64,000 nt of DNA from Ruminococcaceae bacterium UBA1036 (GCA_002316805.1 DCEF01000024.1:53917-117916), one strand, 5' to 3'; shown: positions 50,470 through 59,955, counted from the stretch's first letter. Notes: generated by a model not told the origin, from the letters alone. Translations and numbers: made by a program.

Positions 50470-52935
50470 ATGAGCAGTGAAACTGAATTGCAGAAATCTG
50501 ATATTATTACTCTGCCTGCACTTGCACTGCGCGGCCTTGTTATATTTCCAGGTATGTTATTGCAGTTTGATGTTGGCAGGCAGAAATCTATACATGCACT
50601 TGAGAAGGCAATGAAGAGCGACCAGATGATTTTTCTTGTTGCTCAGAAAGATCTGGCCGATAATGACCCAAACAGTGACCAGATTTACAGTGTGGGTGTT
50701 GCAGCGAAGATCAAGCAGGTAATACACCGCAGTGATGAGGGCATACGGCTTTTTGCTGAAGGGCTATACCGCGCTGAGGTCGTTTCTGTAAGAAGTACTG
50801 ATCCATGCATTGTTGTTGATCTTAACCGCATTGATACCATGACTTATAGGCCTACAAAGCGCGCAGAAGCACTTGTGCGTTACACAGAAGGGCTTTTCGA
50901 AGACTATATACAGAACTACAGCCATATTCCTCCGGATATTGTTATTGGCGTCATCCAGAAAAAAGACTGCGGCGAGCTTGCAGACTATATTGCGGCAAAT
51001 ATCATGTTTGACTATCATGAGAAGCAGAAAATACTTGAAGAGCTGCATCCTGTAAGGCGGCTGGAAAAACTTGCAGCCGTACTAAAAAAGGAAATACAGA
51101 TACTTTCTCTTGAGTCGAAGATAAGTGAAAAGGCAAAGAACCAGATTGATGAAAATCAGCGTGAATATTTTCTCAGGGAGCAGATGCGCGCGATTTCTAA
51201 CGAACTGGGTGAGAGTGACAACCCGCAGCAGGAAGCTGACGAAATACGCGAACGTGTTGAAAAGGCAAAATTGCCTAAACTTCAGCACGACAAGCTGATA
51301 AAAGAGTGCGACCGCCTTTCAAAGATGCCGGAAGGCTCACATGAGGCAAGCGTTATTGTAAGCTATATTGATACTTGCCTTGATTTGCCGTGGAATAAAT
51401 CGACGCGCGACCATATCGACCTTAAAAAGGCAAAGCACATACTTGACCGCGACCATTATGGCCTTACAAAAGTGAAAGAACGCATACTTGAAATACTTGC
51501 GGTGAAAAAGCTTGCCCCTGATATCCGCGGGCAGATTATTTGCCTTGTAGGGCCTCCGGGGGTCGGGAAAACGTCTATTGCTCACTCTATAGCTAAGGCC
51601 ATGGGAAGAAAATACGTCCGTGTTTCCCTCGGCGGAGTGCAGGATGAATCTGATATTGTCGGCCACCGGCGCACATATATTGGCTCGATGCCAGGACGCA
51701 TAATAGCGGCGCTGAGACAGGCCGGAACAAATAATCCATTGATCCTCCTTGATGAAATAGATAAAATCGGCAATAATTACCGCGGCGATCCGTCTGCTGC
51801 CCTTCTTGAGGTATTGGATCCAGAACAGAACCGTGCGTTTTACGACCATTATATTGATATGCCGTTTGACCTTAGTAATGTGTTGTTCCTGACAACAGCA
51901 AATGATGCCAGCGAGATTCCCGAGCCTCTTTACGACAGAATGGATGTAATCACGTTAGGCAGCTATACACATGAGGAGAAATACCACATTGCAACAGAGC
52001 ACCTCATACCCAAGCAGCTAAAAAAGCATGGCATGACTTCTAAAATACTCCATTTCACTCCGGCGGCTGTGCATAAGCTGATTGATGCCTACACGCGTGA
52101 AGCCGGAGTCCGCAGCCTTGAGCGCCAAATAGCTTCGTTATGCCGTAAGTGCGCACGCACTTTTGTTGAAGATAAAACCGCAAAGATTACGGTGACGCCC
52201 GCAAGGCTGCCAAAGCTGCTCGGTCCAGAAAAATTTAAAGATGAAACGGCCGGCAAGAAAGATATGGTTGGGCTTGTGAACGGCCTTGCGTGGACCAGTG
52301 TGGGCGGCACACTGCTGCAGATAGAAGTTGCCGTAATGGACGGCACTGGCAAAATAGAGCTTACAGGTTCGCTTGGCGATGTGATGAAAGAATCTGCAAA
52401 GACTGCAATTAGCTGCATACGCACGAGGGCGTCAAAATTCGGCATACGCCATGATTTTTATACAAAATATGATATCCATATCCATGCACCAGAAGGTGCC
52501 ATCCCCAAAGACGGCCCTTCTGCGGGAGCTGCAATGGCAACAGCCATCACGTCAGCACTGTGCAATATACCTATACGCCATGATGTTGCCATGACAGGCG
52601 AGATTACACTTCTGGGGCGCATACTGCCTATTGGCGGTCTGAAAGAAAAGACAATGGCAGCTTACCGCAGCGGCATTAAAACAGTTATCATTCCGGCAGA
52701 CAATGAACCGGACCTTGCGGAAGTTGACTCCGCAGTAAAAGACCATGTACATTTTGAACCGGTGGAACAGATAGACCAAGTGCTTAAACTTGCGCTTACT
52801 GAAATGCCATCGCCTCATGATGGCGTTTCCGCAGGGAAAGCAAAACGGGTCCCGATTTCAGAAAAGGAATCGGATTCGAGTGCTGTACCGCGGACTGACC
52901 GCACATCGCCGGACTGCCAAACTATTCCGCAATAG
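50470..52935 (+). CDS. lon: ATP-dependent protease Lon (LonA)
   Basis: 821 residues: LAN substrate domain (about 1-205), coiled-coil region, AAA+ module with GPPGVGKTSIAHS and LLDEIDKIG, and the protease domain with catalytic serine in PKDGPSAGAAMA and lysine in GGLKEKTMAAYRSG. The last 40 residues are an unconserved Ser/Thr/Asp-rich tail. It degrades misfolded and regulatory proteins in the cytosol. Its TAG overlaps the possible GTG start of ysxC. Confidence 0.98.
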   Translation: MSSETELQKSDIITLPALALRGLVIFPGMLLQFDVGRQKSIHALEKAMKSDQMIFLVAQKDLADNDPNSDQIYSVGVAAKIKQVIHRSDEGIRLFAEGLYRAEVVSVRSTDPCIVVDLNRIDTMTYRPTKRAEALVRYTEGLFEDYIQNYSHIPPDIVIGVIQKKDCGELADYIAANIMFDYHEKQKILEELHPVRRLEKLAAVLKKEIQILSLESKISEKAKNQIDENQREYFLREQMRAISNELGESDNPQQEADEIRERVEKAKLPKLQHDKLIKECDRLSKMPEGSHEASVIVSYIDTCLDLPWNKSTRDHIDLKKAKHILDRDHYGLTKVKERILEILAVKKLAPDIRGQIICLVGPPGVGKTSIAHSIAKAMGRKYVRVSLGGVQDESDIVGHRRTYIGSMPGRIIAALRQAGTNNPLILLDEIDKIGNNYRGDPSAALLEVLDPEQNRAFYDHYIDMPFDLSNVLFLTTANDASEIPEPLYDRMDVITLGSYTHEEKYHIATEHLIPKQLKKHGMTSKILHFTPAAVHKLIDAYTREAGVRSLERQIASLCRKCARTFVEDKTAKITVTPARLPKLLGPEKFKDETAGKKDMVGLVNGLAWTSVGGTLLQIEVAVMDGTGKIELTGSLGDVMKESAKTAISCIRTRASKFGIRHDFYTKYDIHIHAPEGAIPKDGPSAGAAMATAITSALCNIPIRHDVAMTGEITLLGRILPIGGLKEKTMAAYRSGIKTVIIPADNEPDLAEVDSAVKDHVHFEPVEQIDQVLKLALTEMPSPHDGVSAGKAKRVPISEKESDSSAVPRTDRTSPDCQTIPQ

Positions 52936-52943
52936 TGAAAATT

Positions 52944-53525
52944 ATGAATTTTAAAAAAGCATCGTTTGAATTCGCTGTAGGGATACCGTCGGGCTTTCCG
53001 TTATGCACTGTTCCGGAAATTGTTTTTTCCGGAAGGTCCAATGTTGGGAAATCATCAATGATAAACAGCTTACTACACCGGAAGTCGCTTGCCCATACAA
53101 GTTCGGCACCTGGCAAGACTGCAACTGTTAACTTTTACAATATCGGTTTCTGCCGATTTGTAGATCTTCCAGGCTACGGTTACGCTAAAGTGCCACCGGC
53201 AGAAAAACAGCGCTGGGCAGAACTCGTAGAAGGGTATTTTGCGGCTGAGCGCGATGTGCGCTTTGTTATACAGATTTTTGATATGCGGCGTCCGCCTACG
53301 CAGGACGATATGCAGATGATGTGTTTCCTGAAGGATAGCGGTATTCCGTTTATTGCAGCTGCGGCAAAAAGCGATAAGCTTAATTCCTCCAAGCGCAGTG
53401 AGCAGATATCCCGCCTTGACGAAATATTCCGTGAAATAAATGTTGAGTACATTCCTTTTTCATCACTTTCTGGAGAAGGTGTCGAACAGATACGCAGAAG
53501 GATTATAGCTTTATGCCGCAGGTAA
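52944..53525 (+). CDS. ysxC: Ribosome biogenesis GTPase YsxC/EngB
   Basis: About 193 residues from ATG 52944 (MNFKKASFEFAVG); a GTG at 52935 overlapping the lon stop would add three residues. GTPase motifs: G1 GRSNVGKSSMINS, G3 VDLPGYGYA, G4 AAKSDKL. It is needed for late 50S assembly. Gene order lon-ysxC is conserved in Firmicutes. A long hairpin follows directly. Confidence 0.96.
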   Translation: MNFKKASFEFAVGIPSGFPLCTVPEIVFSGRSNVGKSSMINSLLHRKSLAHTSSAPGKTATVNFYNIGFCRFVDLPGYGYAKVPPAEKQRWAELVEGYFAAERDVRFVIQIFDMRRPPTQDDMQMMCFLKDSGIPFIAAAAKSDKLNSSKRSEQISRLDEIFREINVEYIPFSSLSGEGVEQIRRRIIALCRR

Positions 53526-53577
53526 GCGGCAGACAAAATACCGCCGAATAATGAGGCGGTATTTTTTGTCTGCCGCT
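53524..53577 (+). terminator. Strong terminator after ysxC
   Basis: AAGCGGCAGACAAAATACCGCC pairs with GGCGGTATTTTTTGTCTGCCGC-type sequence (stem of about 20 bases, one or two bulged T) around a 9-base loop. The T-run lies within the right arm, so its efficiency is a guess. Confidence 0.75.
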
Positions 53578-53679
53578 TATATATGATAGCATGATTTTAT
53601 ATAACATATTATATGACAATACATAATAAAATACTATTTATATTATACAATATTTTTTGAAAAGAGCATGAAAGCCAGC

Positions 53680-53708
53680 TTTACTTTTATGCTTTTTCAT
53701 GCTAAAAT
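53680..53708 (+). promoter_or_regulatory. Putative promoter of the TrpR-like gene
   Basis: TTTACT (53680-53685), a 17-base spacer and TAAAAT (53703-53708), 30 bases before the TTG start. Confidence 0.45.
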
Positions 53709-53738
53709 ATCAGAGTGCATGAAGGGAGTGCAGTTGAT

Positions 53739-54047
53739 TTGAATTCAAAGATTAAAGAGCCGAGTGTAGATTTTCTGTTTGATGCTGTTTTAACATTAAA
53801 AACGAGGGACGAGTGCTATGCTTTTTTCGAGGACCTTTGCACCGTGCCAGAAATAAAGGCAATGTCACAGCGCCTTCTTGTTGCCCATATGCTGAGCAAT
53901 AAAAAAGTCTACAGCGATATTGTCGCTGAAACGGGAGCATCTACCGCAACAATTAGCCGTGTTAACCGTTCTCTCCACTATGGTTCGGACGGATATGTCA
54001 TGGTATTCAAACGCCTTGATGATGTTTCCAAAAAGGAAAAGCAATGA
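53739..54047 (+). CDS. TrpR-like protein YerC/YecD family
   Basis: A TTG start at 53739, downstream of AAGGGAG, gives 102 residues; an in-frame GTG at 53715 lies before that site. The helix-turn-helix reads LCTVPEIKAMSQRLLVAHML and ETGASTATISRVNRSL, the TrpR/YerC pattern. It probably binds DNA as a helical dimer. Targets are unknown; tryptophan binding is not assumed for this family. Its stop overlaps the start of a methyltransferase gene (ATGA). Confidence 0.9.
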   Translation: MNSKIKEPSVDFLFDAVLTLKTRDECYAFFEDLCTVPEIKAMSQRLLVAHMLSNKKVYSDIVAETGASTATISRVNRSLHYGSDGYVMVFKRLDDVSKKEKQ

Positions 54048-54808
54048 GCTATTCCGCTTTTGCAAAGTACTATGACATACTTACAAGAAATGTCGATTAT
54101 AAGGGACGTGCGGATTATCTCTGCAGAATACTTAAATACTTGCACCATTCACCGGCATTGATGATAGACCTTGCTTGCGGCACAGGTAGTCTGACATTAG
54201 AACTTATTGAGCGGGGGTTTAATGTATATGGCCTTGATGCTTCGCCTGAAATGCTTTCGGCAGCGGAGCAGAAAGCTTCTGCAGCAGGCCGCCGTGTCCT
54301 TTTCATATGCCAGAAAATGCAGGAAATGAACCTTTATGGCACTGTTGATACGGCAGTGTGTATGCTTGACAGCGTAAACCATATTACATCAAAAGCCGAC
54401 CTACAAAAAGCGTTTGACCGGATTTCACTGTTTATGAACCCTGGCGGATATTTCATTTTTGACATGAATACGCTTTATAAGCATAGAAAAGTATTGTCAG
54501 ACAACACTTTTATCTATGATATGGAAAACGTTTACTGCGTTTGGCAGAACAGATTTGAACCAAAAAGCGGCAGAGTGGCGATCTCGCTTGACTTTTTTGA
54601 GCGGAACGGAAAACTTTACAGGCGCAGCTCTGAGCACTTTTACGAGCGTGCTTATAAGGTTGAGACGGTAAGAAAAATGCTTGAAGCAGCTGGACTTAAA
54701 ACAGAGGGCATATGGGCAGACCTTACGTTCGATGCTCCGGTGCCGACAACGGAGCGAATTGTATTTGCTGCAAAGAAAATAGCAACGAAAAATTTGGCAG
54801 GAACATGA
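54044..54808 (+). CDS. Class I SAM-dependent methyltransferase
   Basis: 254 residues. SAM motif I is IDLACGTGSLTLELIERG, followed by VYGLDASPEMLSAA and TAVCMLDSVNHI, with a beta-sheet C-terminal insertion (FFERNGKLYRRSSEHF) seen in the YqeM/YodH-like group. The start YSAFAKYYDIL is typical. Translationally coupled to the TrpR-like gene. The methyl acceptor is unknown; the tRNA cluster downstream is probably coincidental. Confidence 0.9.
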   Translation: MSYSAFAKYYDILTRNVDYKGRADYLCRILKYLHHSPALMIDLACGTGSLTLELIERGFNVYGLDASPEMLSAAEQKASAAGRRVLFICQKMQEMNLYGTVDTAVCMLDSVNHITSKADLQKAFDRISLFMNPGGYFIFDMNTLYKHRKVLSDNTFIYDMENVYCVWQNRFEPKSGRVAISLDFFERNGKLYRRSSEHFYERAYKVETVRKMLEAAGLKTEGIWADLTFDAPVPTTERIVFAAKKIATKNLAGT

Positions 54809-54893
54809 AAAAATCGACTTTTCATATTGACAAACGCAGGAAAGTATTGTATTATATAAAACGTCGCTGGTGCGAAACTGAAATGTATCAGAT

Positions 54894-54970
54894 GGGAGTA
54901 TAGCTCAGTTGGTTAGAGCACCTGCCTTACAAGCAGGGGGTCATAGGTTCGAGTCCTATTGTTCCCACCA
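54894..54970 (+). tRNA. tRNA-Val(TAC)
   Basis: 77 bases with CCA. Acceptor GGGAGTA/TGTTCCC, anticodon stem CCTGC/GCAGG, loop CTTACAA with anticodon TAC, T-loop TTCGAGT. First of a five-tRNA run. Confidence 0.97.
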
Positions 54971-54976
54971 ATGGAT

Positions 54977-55053
54977 GGCTCGGTAGTTCAGCTGGTTAGA
55001 ACGCTAGCCTGTCACGCTAGAGGTCGTCGGTTCGATCCCGATCCGAGTCGCCA
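54977..55053 (+). tRNA. tRNA-Asp(GTC)
   Basis: 77 bases with encoded CCA. Acceptor GGCTCGG/CCGAGTC, anticodon stem CTAGC/GCTAG, loop CTGTCAC, anticodon GTC. Confidence 0.97.
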
Positions 55054-55061
55054 TTTCTTAT

Positions 55062-55137
55062 GCCTCTGTAGCTCAGTCGGTAGAGCAGGGGACTGAAAAT
55101 CCCCGTGTCAGTGGTTCGATTCCGCTCGGAGGCACCA
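55062..55137 (+). tRNA. tRNA-Phe(GAA)
   Basis: 76 bases with CCA. Acceptor GCCTCTG/CGGAGGC, anticodon stem GGGGA/TCCCC, loop CTGAAAA, anticodon GAA. Confidence 0.97.
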
Positions 55138-55142
55138 CTCCT

Positions 55143-55218
55143 GCGAATGTAGCTCATCTGGTAGAGCGCCACCTTGCCATGGTGGAGGTAGCGAGTTCGA
55201 GTCTCGTCGTTCGCTCCA
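55143..55218 (+). tRNA. tRNA-Gly(GCC)
   Basis: 76 bases with CCA. Acceptor GCGAATG/CGTTCGC, anticodon stem CCACC/GGTGG, loop TTGCCAT, anticodon GCC. Confidence 0.97.
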
Positions 55219-55222
55219 GTCC

Positions 55223-55296
55223 GGTGTCATAGCCAAGTGGTAAGGCAAGGGTCTGCAAAACCCTCATCCCCAGTCCGAATCTGGGTGACACCTCCA
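55223..55296 (+). tRNA. tRNA-Cys(GCA)
   Basis: 74 bases with CCA. Acceptor GGTGTCA/TGACACC, anticodon stem AGGGT/ACCCT, loop CTGCAAA, anticodon GCA. Last of the run. Confidence 0.97.
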
Positions 55297-55303
55297 GCGC
55301 TTG

Positions 55304-55345
55304 ATTCCCGAGAAGCCGGTATTTATGCGGTTCTCGGGAATTTTT
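55304..55345 (+). terminator. Terminator of the tRNA cluster
   Basis: ATTCCCGAGAA-CCG pairs with CGG-TTCTCGGGAAT around ATTTATG-type loop, then TTTTT. One small bulge in the stem. Confidence 0.93.
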
Positions 55346-55374
55346 CTTTGTATTTATTGCCAAAAGTAAATATG

Positions 55375-56490
55375 TCATTTTGTGTTTTTCTTCGAGCGTT
55401 GAAGTGCAAGGAGCAAGTCCACCATTCTGCCATAGCTTTGGACACCGTCTGACTGATTGTTCGCTTTAAGGTATCTATTGTTGACTGAATTTGACGCTTT
55501 TGCGGCTGGGCTTTTAAAATTATTCCAGTAATCTGTATTTGCCTGCAGGTCTTTTCTAACGCCGCTGCTAAGGCCGGAAAAAACAACATTGGCTTTTGTG
55601 GTATCTGCTGAGTACAGGGCATTGGAAGCATAGGTGAATGCAGATGCTGCTCCGGAATAGCGGAAATCCGCGTCAGAGCTATTTTCACATGCGAGGTAGG
55701 CGATAAAATTCGCCTCATCTTCACGCATAAAGCCGCGGAGGTGCGAAAGCTCATGGCACATTGTAAATGGAATGGTATAATCAGGTACATCTGTGTTGAC
55801 ATTTGCTTCGAATGTATAAGGAAAAAACATTCCAGTTATGTTGCACTCTGACATAAGCTTGGAGGTGAGCACAGGCTTTGGTGCGCTGTAGCCTGGACTC
55901 AGCATATGATATTGACGGCTCAGGTTGTCCATACATTTGCGCGCCTCTTCAGCATTTTGTGAAAAGCTGTCCATATGCAGCTTCATCACCGACAGGCGGT
56001 CGGCTGAAACTTTTTTACGCAGTGTGTTGGAGTCACCTGCCAGGCTTTTGCAGAGCTGCACAAGCTCTGACTTTTTTGATGGCTTGACTGTAAGCCCGCA
56101 TGACTGGGAAAACGGCACCCTGTAGTAGTTTATGCCGCAGTCTACTGTAAACAGCATGAGAAGAACGCCGGTGGTACAAAGGATATTTACAAAGAATTTT
56201 CCGGCGGTATAGCCACGCCTGCCTTTTCCTCGGATTATCCGCATAATCAGCCTTACAATAGATATGATTAGAAATATTATAAGAAAATATACAAATATTT
56301 CACCGACCGAAAACTTAGCTTGGGAAGTCATATGGTTAATGGCAAGTGAAATTGCGGGGTAGACTGTTCCAGCGTACCATTCGGCAAAACCATTCATACG
56401 TGCTGCAAGCACCGTAAGTGCAAATGAAACTGGGAATGCAAGCAGTATCCAGAGCCGGCGCAGTTTATGAATCGGTTTCATAGGTTTCAT
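55375..56490 (-). CDS. DUF3810 membrane protein with a metalloprotease-like HExxH motif
   Basis: ATG 56490 after CGGGGAA gives 371 residues. Three membrane helices lie at about residues 12-32, 60-82 and 98-118; the rest is outside or in the cytosol. The conserved DUF3810 segment has MCHELSHLRGFMREDEANFIAYLAC, in which HELSH plus the downstream glutamates form a zinc-protease-like site. GMFFPYTFEANVN precedes it. Activity has not been shown for the family. It is convergent with the tRNA run and stands alone. Confidence 0.85.
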   Translation of the reverse strand: MKPMKPIHKLRRLWILLAFPVSFALTVLAARMNGFAEWYAGTVYPAISLAINHMTSQAKFSVGEIFVYFLIIFLIISIVRLIMRIIRGKGRRGYTAGKFFVNILCTTGVLLMLFTVDCGINYYRVPFSQSCGLTVKPSKKSELVQLCKSLAGDSNTLRKKVSADRLSVMKLHMDSFSQNAEEARKCMDNLSRQYHMLSPGYSAPKPVLTSKLMSECNITGMFFPYTFEANVNTDVPDYTIPFTMCHELSHLRGFMREDEANFIAYLACENSSDADFRYSGAASAFTYASNALYSADTTKANVVFSGLSSGVRKDLQANTDYWNNFKSPAAKASNSVNNRYLKANNQSDGVQSYGRMVDLLLALQRSKKNTK

Positions 56491-56663
56491 TGTAATTCCC
56501 CGCATTCTGAGTCTGATTTTTCACTTATTATATCATAGTAACTGTGCAGCGTACGTTAGGGTGATGTAAATTTTTCGGCTATACCTGTTTTGTATTGCCG
56601 CACAATTAGAAAGATGGTATGATATTTACCAGAATGGTAAGAGAGCATAAGGAAGTGAAATAC

Positions 56664-57167
56664 GTGCAGCTTTATCTAAAACCAGAGGGCGGACCTGACT
56701 TGATGTTTTCTGTTTTTGACAGGAACGGTAAAGGCGCCTGTGAGGTGTTTGGAAAAATTGCGCCAATTGGAAGCTTTTTCGTTTTGCGCATGTCTGACGG
56801 CAAAACGGTTGCACGTATGAAAGGCGTTTGCCTGCCGTCATCAATCAGGTACAGCGCCGCGTGCGGCTCGCGCAAGATACGTTTTCAGGTGCGACCAACG
56901 GCAATTTCACATCGTTCGGTGCGGTTTAAAGGCGTTAGGTGGCGTTTCCGTGGAAATCTCATCACGCGTTCGTTTGATATCCTTGATGACGAGAAGATGA
57001 ATCCTGCTAAAACAATAATGACACATGGACGCTGCTGGAACTGCCAGAGAGAGTGCTATGCCATTACAATACCGGAAGAGAAAGATGTGCCGCTGGCGCT
57101 GTGTGTGGCTGTAGCCATAGACAGCACCGTGATGAGCGACTTTACATTTCCGGTTCCTGCAGGATGA
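56664..57167 (+). CDS. Hypothetical protein, possibly tubby-C/LURP-one-like fold
   Basis: About 167 residues from GTG 56664, eight bases after AAGGAAG; the frame also opens at ATG 56619. Alternating beta strands (LMFSVFDRNGKGACEVFG, SFFVLRMSDGKTVARMKG, KIRFQVRP) and a late helix with an Ala/Val-rich stretch (LALCVAVAIDSTVM) resemble the tubby-C-terminal/LURP-one group. Two cysteines in CWNCQREC could bind metal. The family call is tentative. It lies just upstream of valS, whose promoter overlaps the end of this gene. Confidence 0.55.
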   Translation: MQLYLKPEGGPDLMFSVFDRNGKGACEVFGKIAPIGSFFVLRMSDGKTVARMKGVCLPSSIRYSAACGSRKIRFQVRPTAISHRSVRFKGVRWRFRGNLITRSFDILDDEKMNPAKTIMTHGRCWNCQRECYAITIPEEKDVPLALCVAVAIDSTVMSDFTFPVPAG

Positions 57168-57171
57168 AAAT

Positions 57172-57200
57172 TTGACAAATCAATTTGCTGATGCCATAAT
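57172..57200 (+). promoter_or_regulatory. Putative valS promoter
   Basis: A perfect TTGACA (57172-57177), a 17-base spacer and CATAAT (57195-57200). The leader is about 85 bases and shows no T-box features. Confidence 0.6.
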
Positions 57201-57289
57201 TAAAAAGTTAACTGTTGCAAAGCTGATGCGGATTCTTAGATTTTTAAAGTGTTTCAATTCATATAAAACAGATGGAGGATAACGACAAG

Positions 57290-59914
57290 ATGAGCAGGGA
57301 CTTGGCAAAGACATATGATCCACGGGAAGTAGAGGACCGCATATATAAGTTCTGGCTTGACGGAAAGTATTTTCATGCTGAGCGTGACCCAGAGAAAAAG
57401 CCTTATACTATCGTGATACCACCGCCGAACATTACCGGCCAGCTGCACATGGGGCATGCTTTGGACGAGACGCTTCAGGATATACTTATACGCTGGCGCA
57501 GGATGCAGGGGTATTCCGCTTTGTGGATACCCGGAACTGACCATGCCTCTATTGCTACAGAGGCAAAAATCGTTGAGTCTCTGCGCAAAGAAGGCCTTTC
57601 AAAAGAACAGATTGGCCGCGAGGCTTTTCTGAAGCGTGCATGGGCGTGGAAGGAAAAATACGGCGGGCGCATTGTAGAGCAGCTTAAAAAGCTCGGCTCG
57701 TCTTGCGACTGGGACCGTGAACGATTTACGCTTGATGAGGGATGCTCAAAAGCTGTGCGTGAGGTGTTCTGCCGCCTTTATGAAAAAGGCCTTATTTACC
57801 GTGGCAAGCGCATTATCAACTGGTGCCCACATTGCAAGACTTCCATTTCGGATGCTGAAGTTGAGTTTGCTGAGCGCGATGGCTTTTTCTGGCATCTGCG
57901 CTATCCTTTTAAAGACGGCAGCGGCTATCTGGAGCTTGCGACAACACGGCCGGAAACGATTCTCGGCGATACAGCGGTTGCTGTAAACCCTAATGATGAC
58001 CGATACAAGAAATATGTTGGCAAAACGCTTATATTACCTCTTGTAGGGCGTGAGATACCTGTCGTTGCAGATGAATATGTTAAAATGGATTTCGGCACAG
58101 GCGTTGTGAAAATCACTCCTGCCCATGACCCTAACGACTTTGAAGTTGGCCGCAGGCATAATCTCGAAGTCATCAATATTATGGATGATGACGGCTGTAT
58201 TAATGAAAAAGGCGGAAAATATGCCGGGCTGCCGGGCCTCGAAGCAAGGAAGAAAATCGTTGAAGACCTCAAAGAGCATGGCTTCCTTGTAAAGACCGAG
58301 CCAATTAAGCACAATGTCGGTGCATGTTACCGCTGCGGCACGATTGTTGAACCGCGCGTTTCGAAGCAGTGGTTTGTAAAGATGAAGCCACTTGCAGAGC
58401 CTGCCCTGCGCGCTGTAAAAGAGGGCAAAATAAAATTTGTGCCTGAGCGCTTTGCAAAAATATATTATCACTGGATGGAGAACATCAAAGACTGGTGCAT
58501 TTCAAGGCAGCTCTGGTGGGGACACAGCATCCCAGCATGGTACTGCCAGGACTGCGGTGAAACGATTGTTGCGAGAGAAACACCGCGTGTCTGCCCAAAA
58601 TGTGGAAGCTCGCATTTGAAGCAGGATCCGGATACGCTCGATACATGGTTTTCATCTGCGCTGTGGCCATTTTCAACACTTGGGTGGCCCGATAAAACAC
58701 CTGACTACGATTATTTTTATCCGACCAATACGCTCGTTACGGCCTATGACATCATATTTTTCTGGGTTGCCCGCATGATTTTCTCAGCACTGGAGCAGAC
58801 AGGGGAAGTGCCGTTCCATACAGTCCTTATTCATGGCCTTGTACGCGATGAGCAGGGGCGCAAAATGAGCAAGTCGCTTGGCAATGGGATTGATCCGCTG
58901 AAAATCATCGATCAGTATGGTGCCGATGCTCTGAGGTTTATGCTCGCAACAGGTAACAGCCCCGGAAATGATATGAGATTTTCAAAAGACAAGGTTGAGG
59001 CAAGCCGCAATTTTGCAAATAAGATCTGGAATGCCGCGCGTTTTATCTTGATGAACCTGAAAGGCCGCAATGTTCCTAACTGCCTGCCGGATACTTTGCA
59101 GATGGAAGACAAATGGATAGTTGATTCTTTCAACAACACTGCTAAAGATGTCACGGAAAACCTTGAACATTTTGAATTGGGCATAGCTGTGCAGAAGCTG
59201 CACGATTTTCTTTGGGATGAATTCTGCGATTGGTATATTGAAATTTCAAAAATACGCTTGAATTCAGGAAATGAAAAATTAGCTGTGGATACCTGCCAGG
59301 TGCTTGTGTGGGTGATGTCATCAACCATGCAGCTTATGCATCCGTTTATGCCGTTTATAACCGAGGAAATATGGCAGGCGCTTCCGCATGACGGCGAAAG
59401 CATCATGATTTCGAAATGGCCGGAGTACAGCGAAGCGCACAGATTCCCGAAAGAAACAGCTGAAATGCGCAAAATTATGGATGCTGTACGTGCTGTGCGT
59501 AACCGCCGTTCAGAAATGAATGTGCCGCCGTCACGGCGGACGCATTTATATATTGCAACTCCTGATGAAAAGACATTTATTGCAGGCATACCGATTTTCA
59601 AACGCCTTGCATGGGCAAATGAAGTAAAAACAGGCGCATCGTTTGATATGGACAAGGCGGTAACGATTGTAACACCAGATGCGAAACTATTTATACCGAC
59701 AGACGAGCTTGTGGACCGCAAAGCTGAGATAGCGCGCCTGACAAAAGAGCTTGAGTCTGCAAAGAAGCAGTATGCGACTGCAAAGGCAAAACTGAACAAC
59801 AAAAACTTTATTGCAAAGGCGCCTGAAAATGTTGTGAACGGTGTCCAAAATAATGCTGATAAGCTTTCAGAACATATTTACCTTATCGAATCAAGCATAA
59901 AAGAAATGCAGTAA
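57290..59914 (+). CDS. valS: Valyl-tRNA synthetase
   Basis: ATG 57290 lies eleven bases after GGAGG; 874 residues. Class I signatures are PPNITGQLHMGHAL (HIGH) and GRKMSKSLGNGIDP (KMSKS). The editing domain holds TTRPETILGDTAVAVNP. A zinc ribbon in the connective region is CQDCGETIV and CPKCGSS. The C-terminal coiled coil (ELESAKKQYATAKAKL) is typical of ValRS. It charges tRNA-Val, one of which is encoded 2.3 kb upstream. Confidence 0.98.
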   Translation: MSRDLAKTYDPREVEDRIYKFWLDGKYFHAERDPEKKPYTIVIPPPNITGQLHMGHALDETLQDILIRWRRMQGYSALWIPGTDHASIATEAKIVESLRKEGLSKEQIGREAFLKRAWAWKEKYGGRIVEQLKKLGSSCDWDRERFTLDEGCSKAVREVFCRLYEKGLIYRGKRIINWCPHCKTSISDAEVEFAERDGFFWHLRYPFKDGSGYLELATTRPETILGDTAVAVNPNDDRYKKYVGKTLILPLVGREIPVVADEYVKMDFGTGVVKITPAHDPNDFEVGRRHNLEVINIMDDDGCINEKGGKYAGLPGLEARKKIVEDLKEHGFLVKTEPIKHNVGACYRCGTIVEPRVSKQWFVKMKPLAEPALRAVKEGKIKFVPERFAKIYYHWMENIKDWCISRQLWWGHSIPAWYCQDCGETIVARETPRVCPKCGSSHLKQDPDTLDTWFSSALWPFSTLGWPDKTPDYDYFYPTNTLVTAYDIIFFWVARMIFSALEQTGEVPFHTVLIHGLVRDEQGRKMSKSLGNGIDPLKIIDQYGADALRFMLATGNSPGNDMRFSKDKVEASRNFANKIWNAARFILMNLKGRNVPNCLPDTLQMEDKWIVDSFNNTAKDVTENLEHFELGIAVQKLHDFLWDEFCDWYIEISKIRLNSGNEKLAVDTCQVLVWVMSSTMQLMHPFMPFITEEIWQALPHDGESIMISKWPEYSEAHRFPKETAEMRKIMDAVRAVRNRRSEMNVPPSRRTHLYIATPDEKTFIAGIPIFKRLAWANEVKTGASFDMDKAVTIVTPDAKLFIPTDELVDRKAEIARLTKELESAKKQYATAKAKLNNKNFIAKAPENVVNGVQNNADKLSEHIYLIESSIKEMQ

Positions 59915-59920
59915 GGTTTA

Positions 59921-59955
59921 AGCCGCTGCCGGTTCTATACCGGCAGCGGCTTTTT
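59921..59955 (+). terminator. Terminator after valS
   Basis: Perfect 12-base GC-rich stem, AGCCGCTGCCGG (59921-59932) with CCGGCAGCGGCT (59940-59951), then TTTTG. Confidence 0.95.

Noticed and set aside
55154..55378. 74-residue minus-strand frame over tRNA genes
   Set aside because: It lies across tRNA-Gly and tRNA-Cys and has no independent coding signal.
57168..57289. Possible T-box leader for valS
   Set aside because: The leader is too short and I saw no T-box sequence or antiterminator pair.
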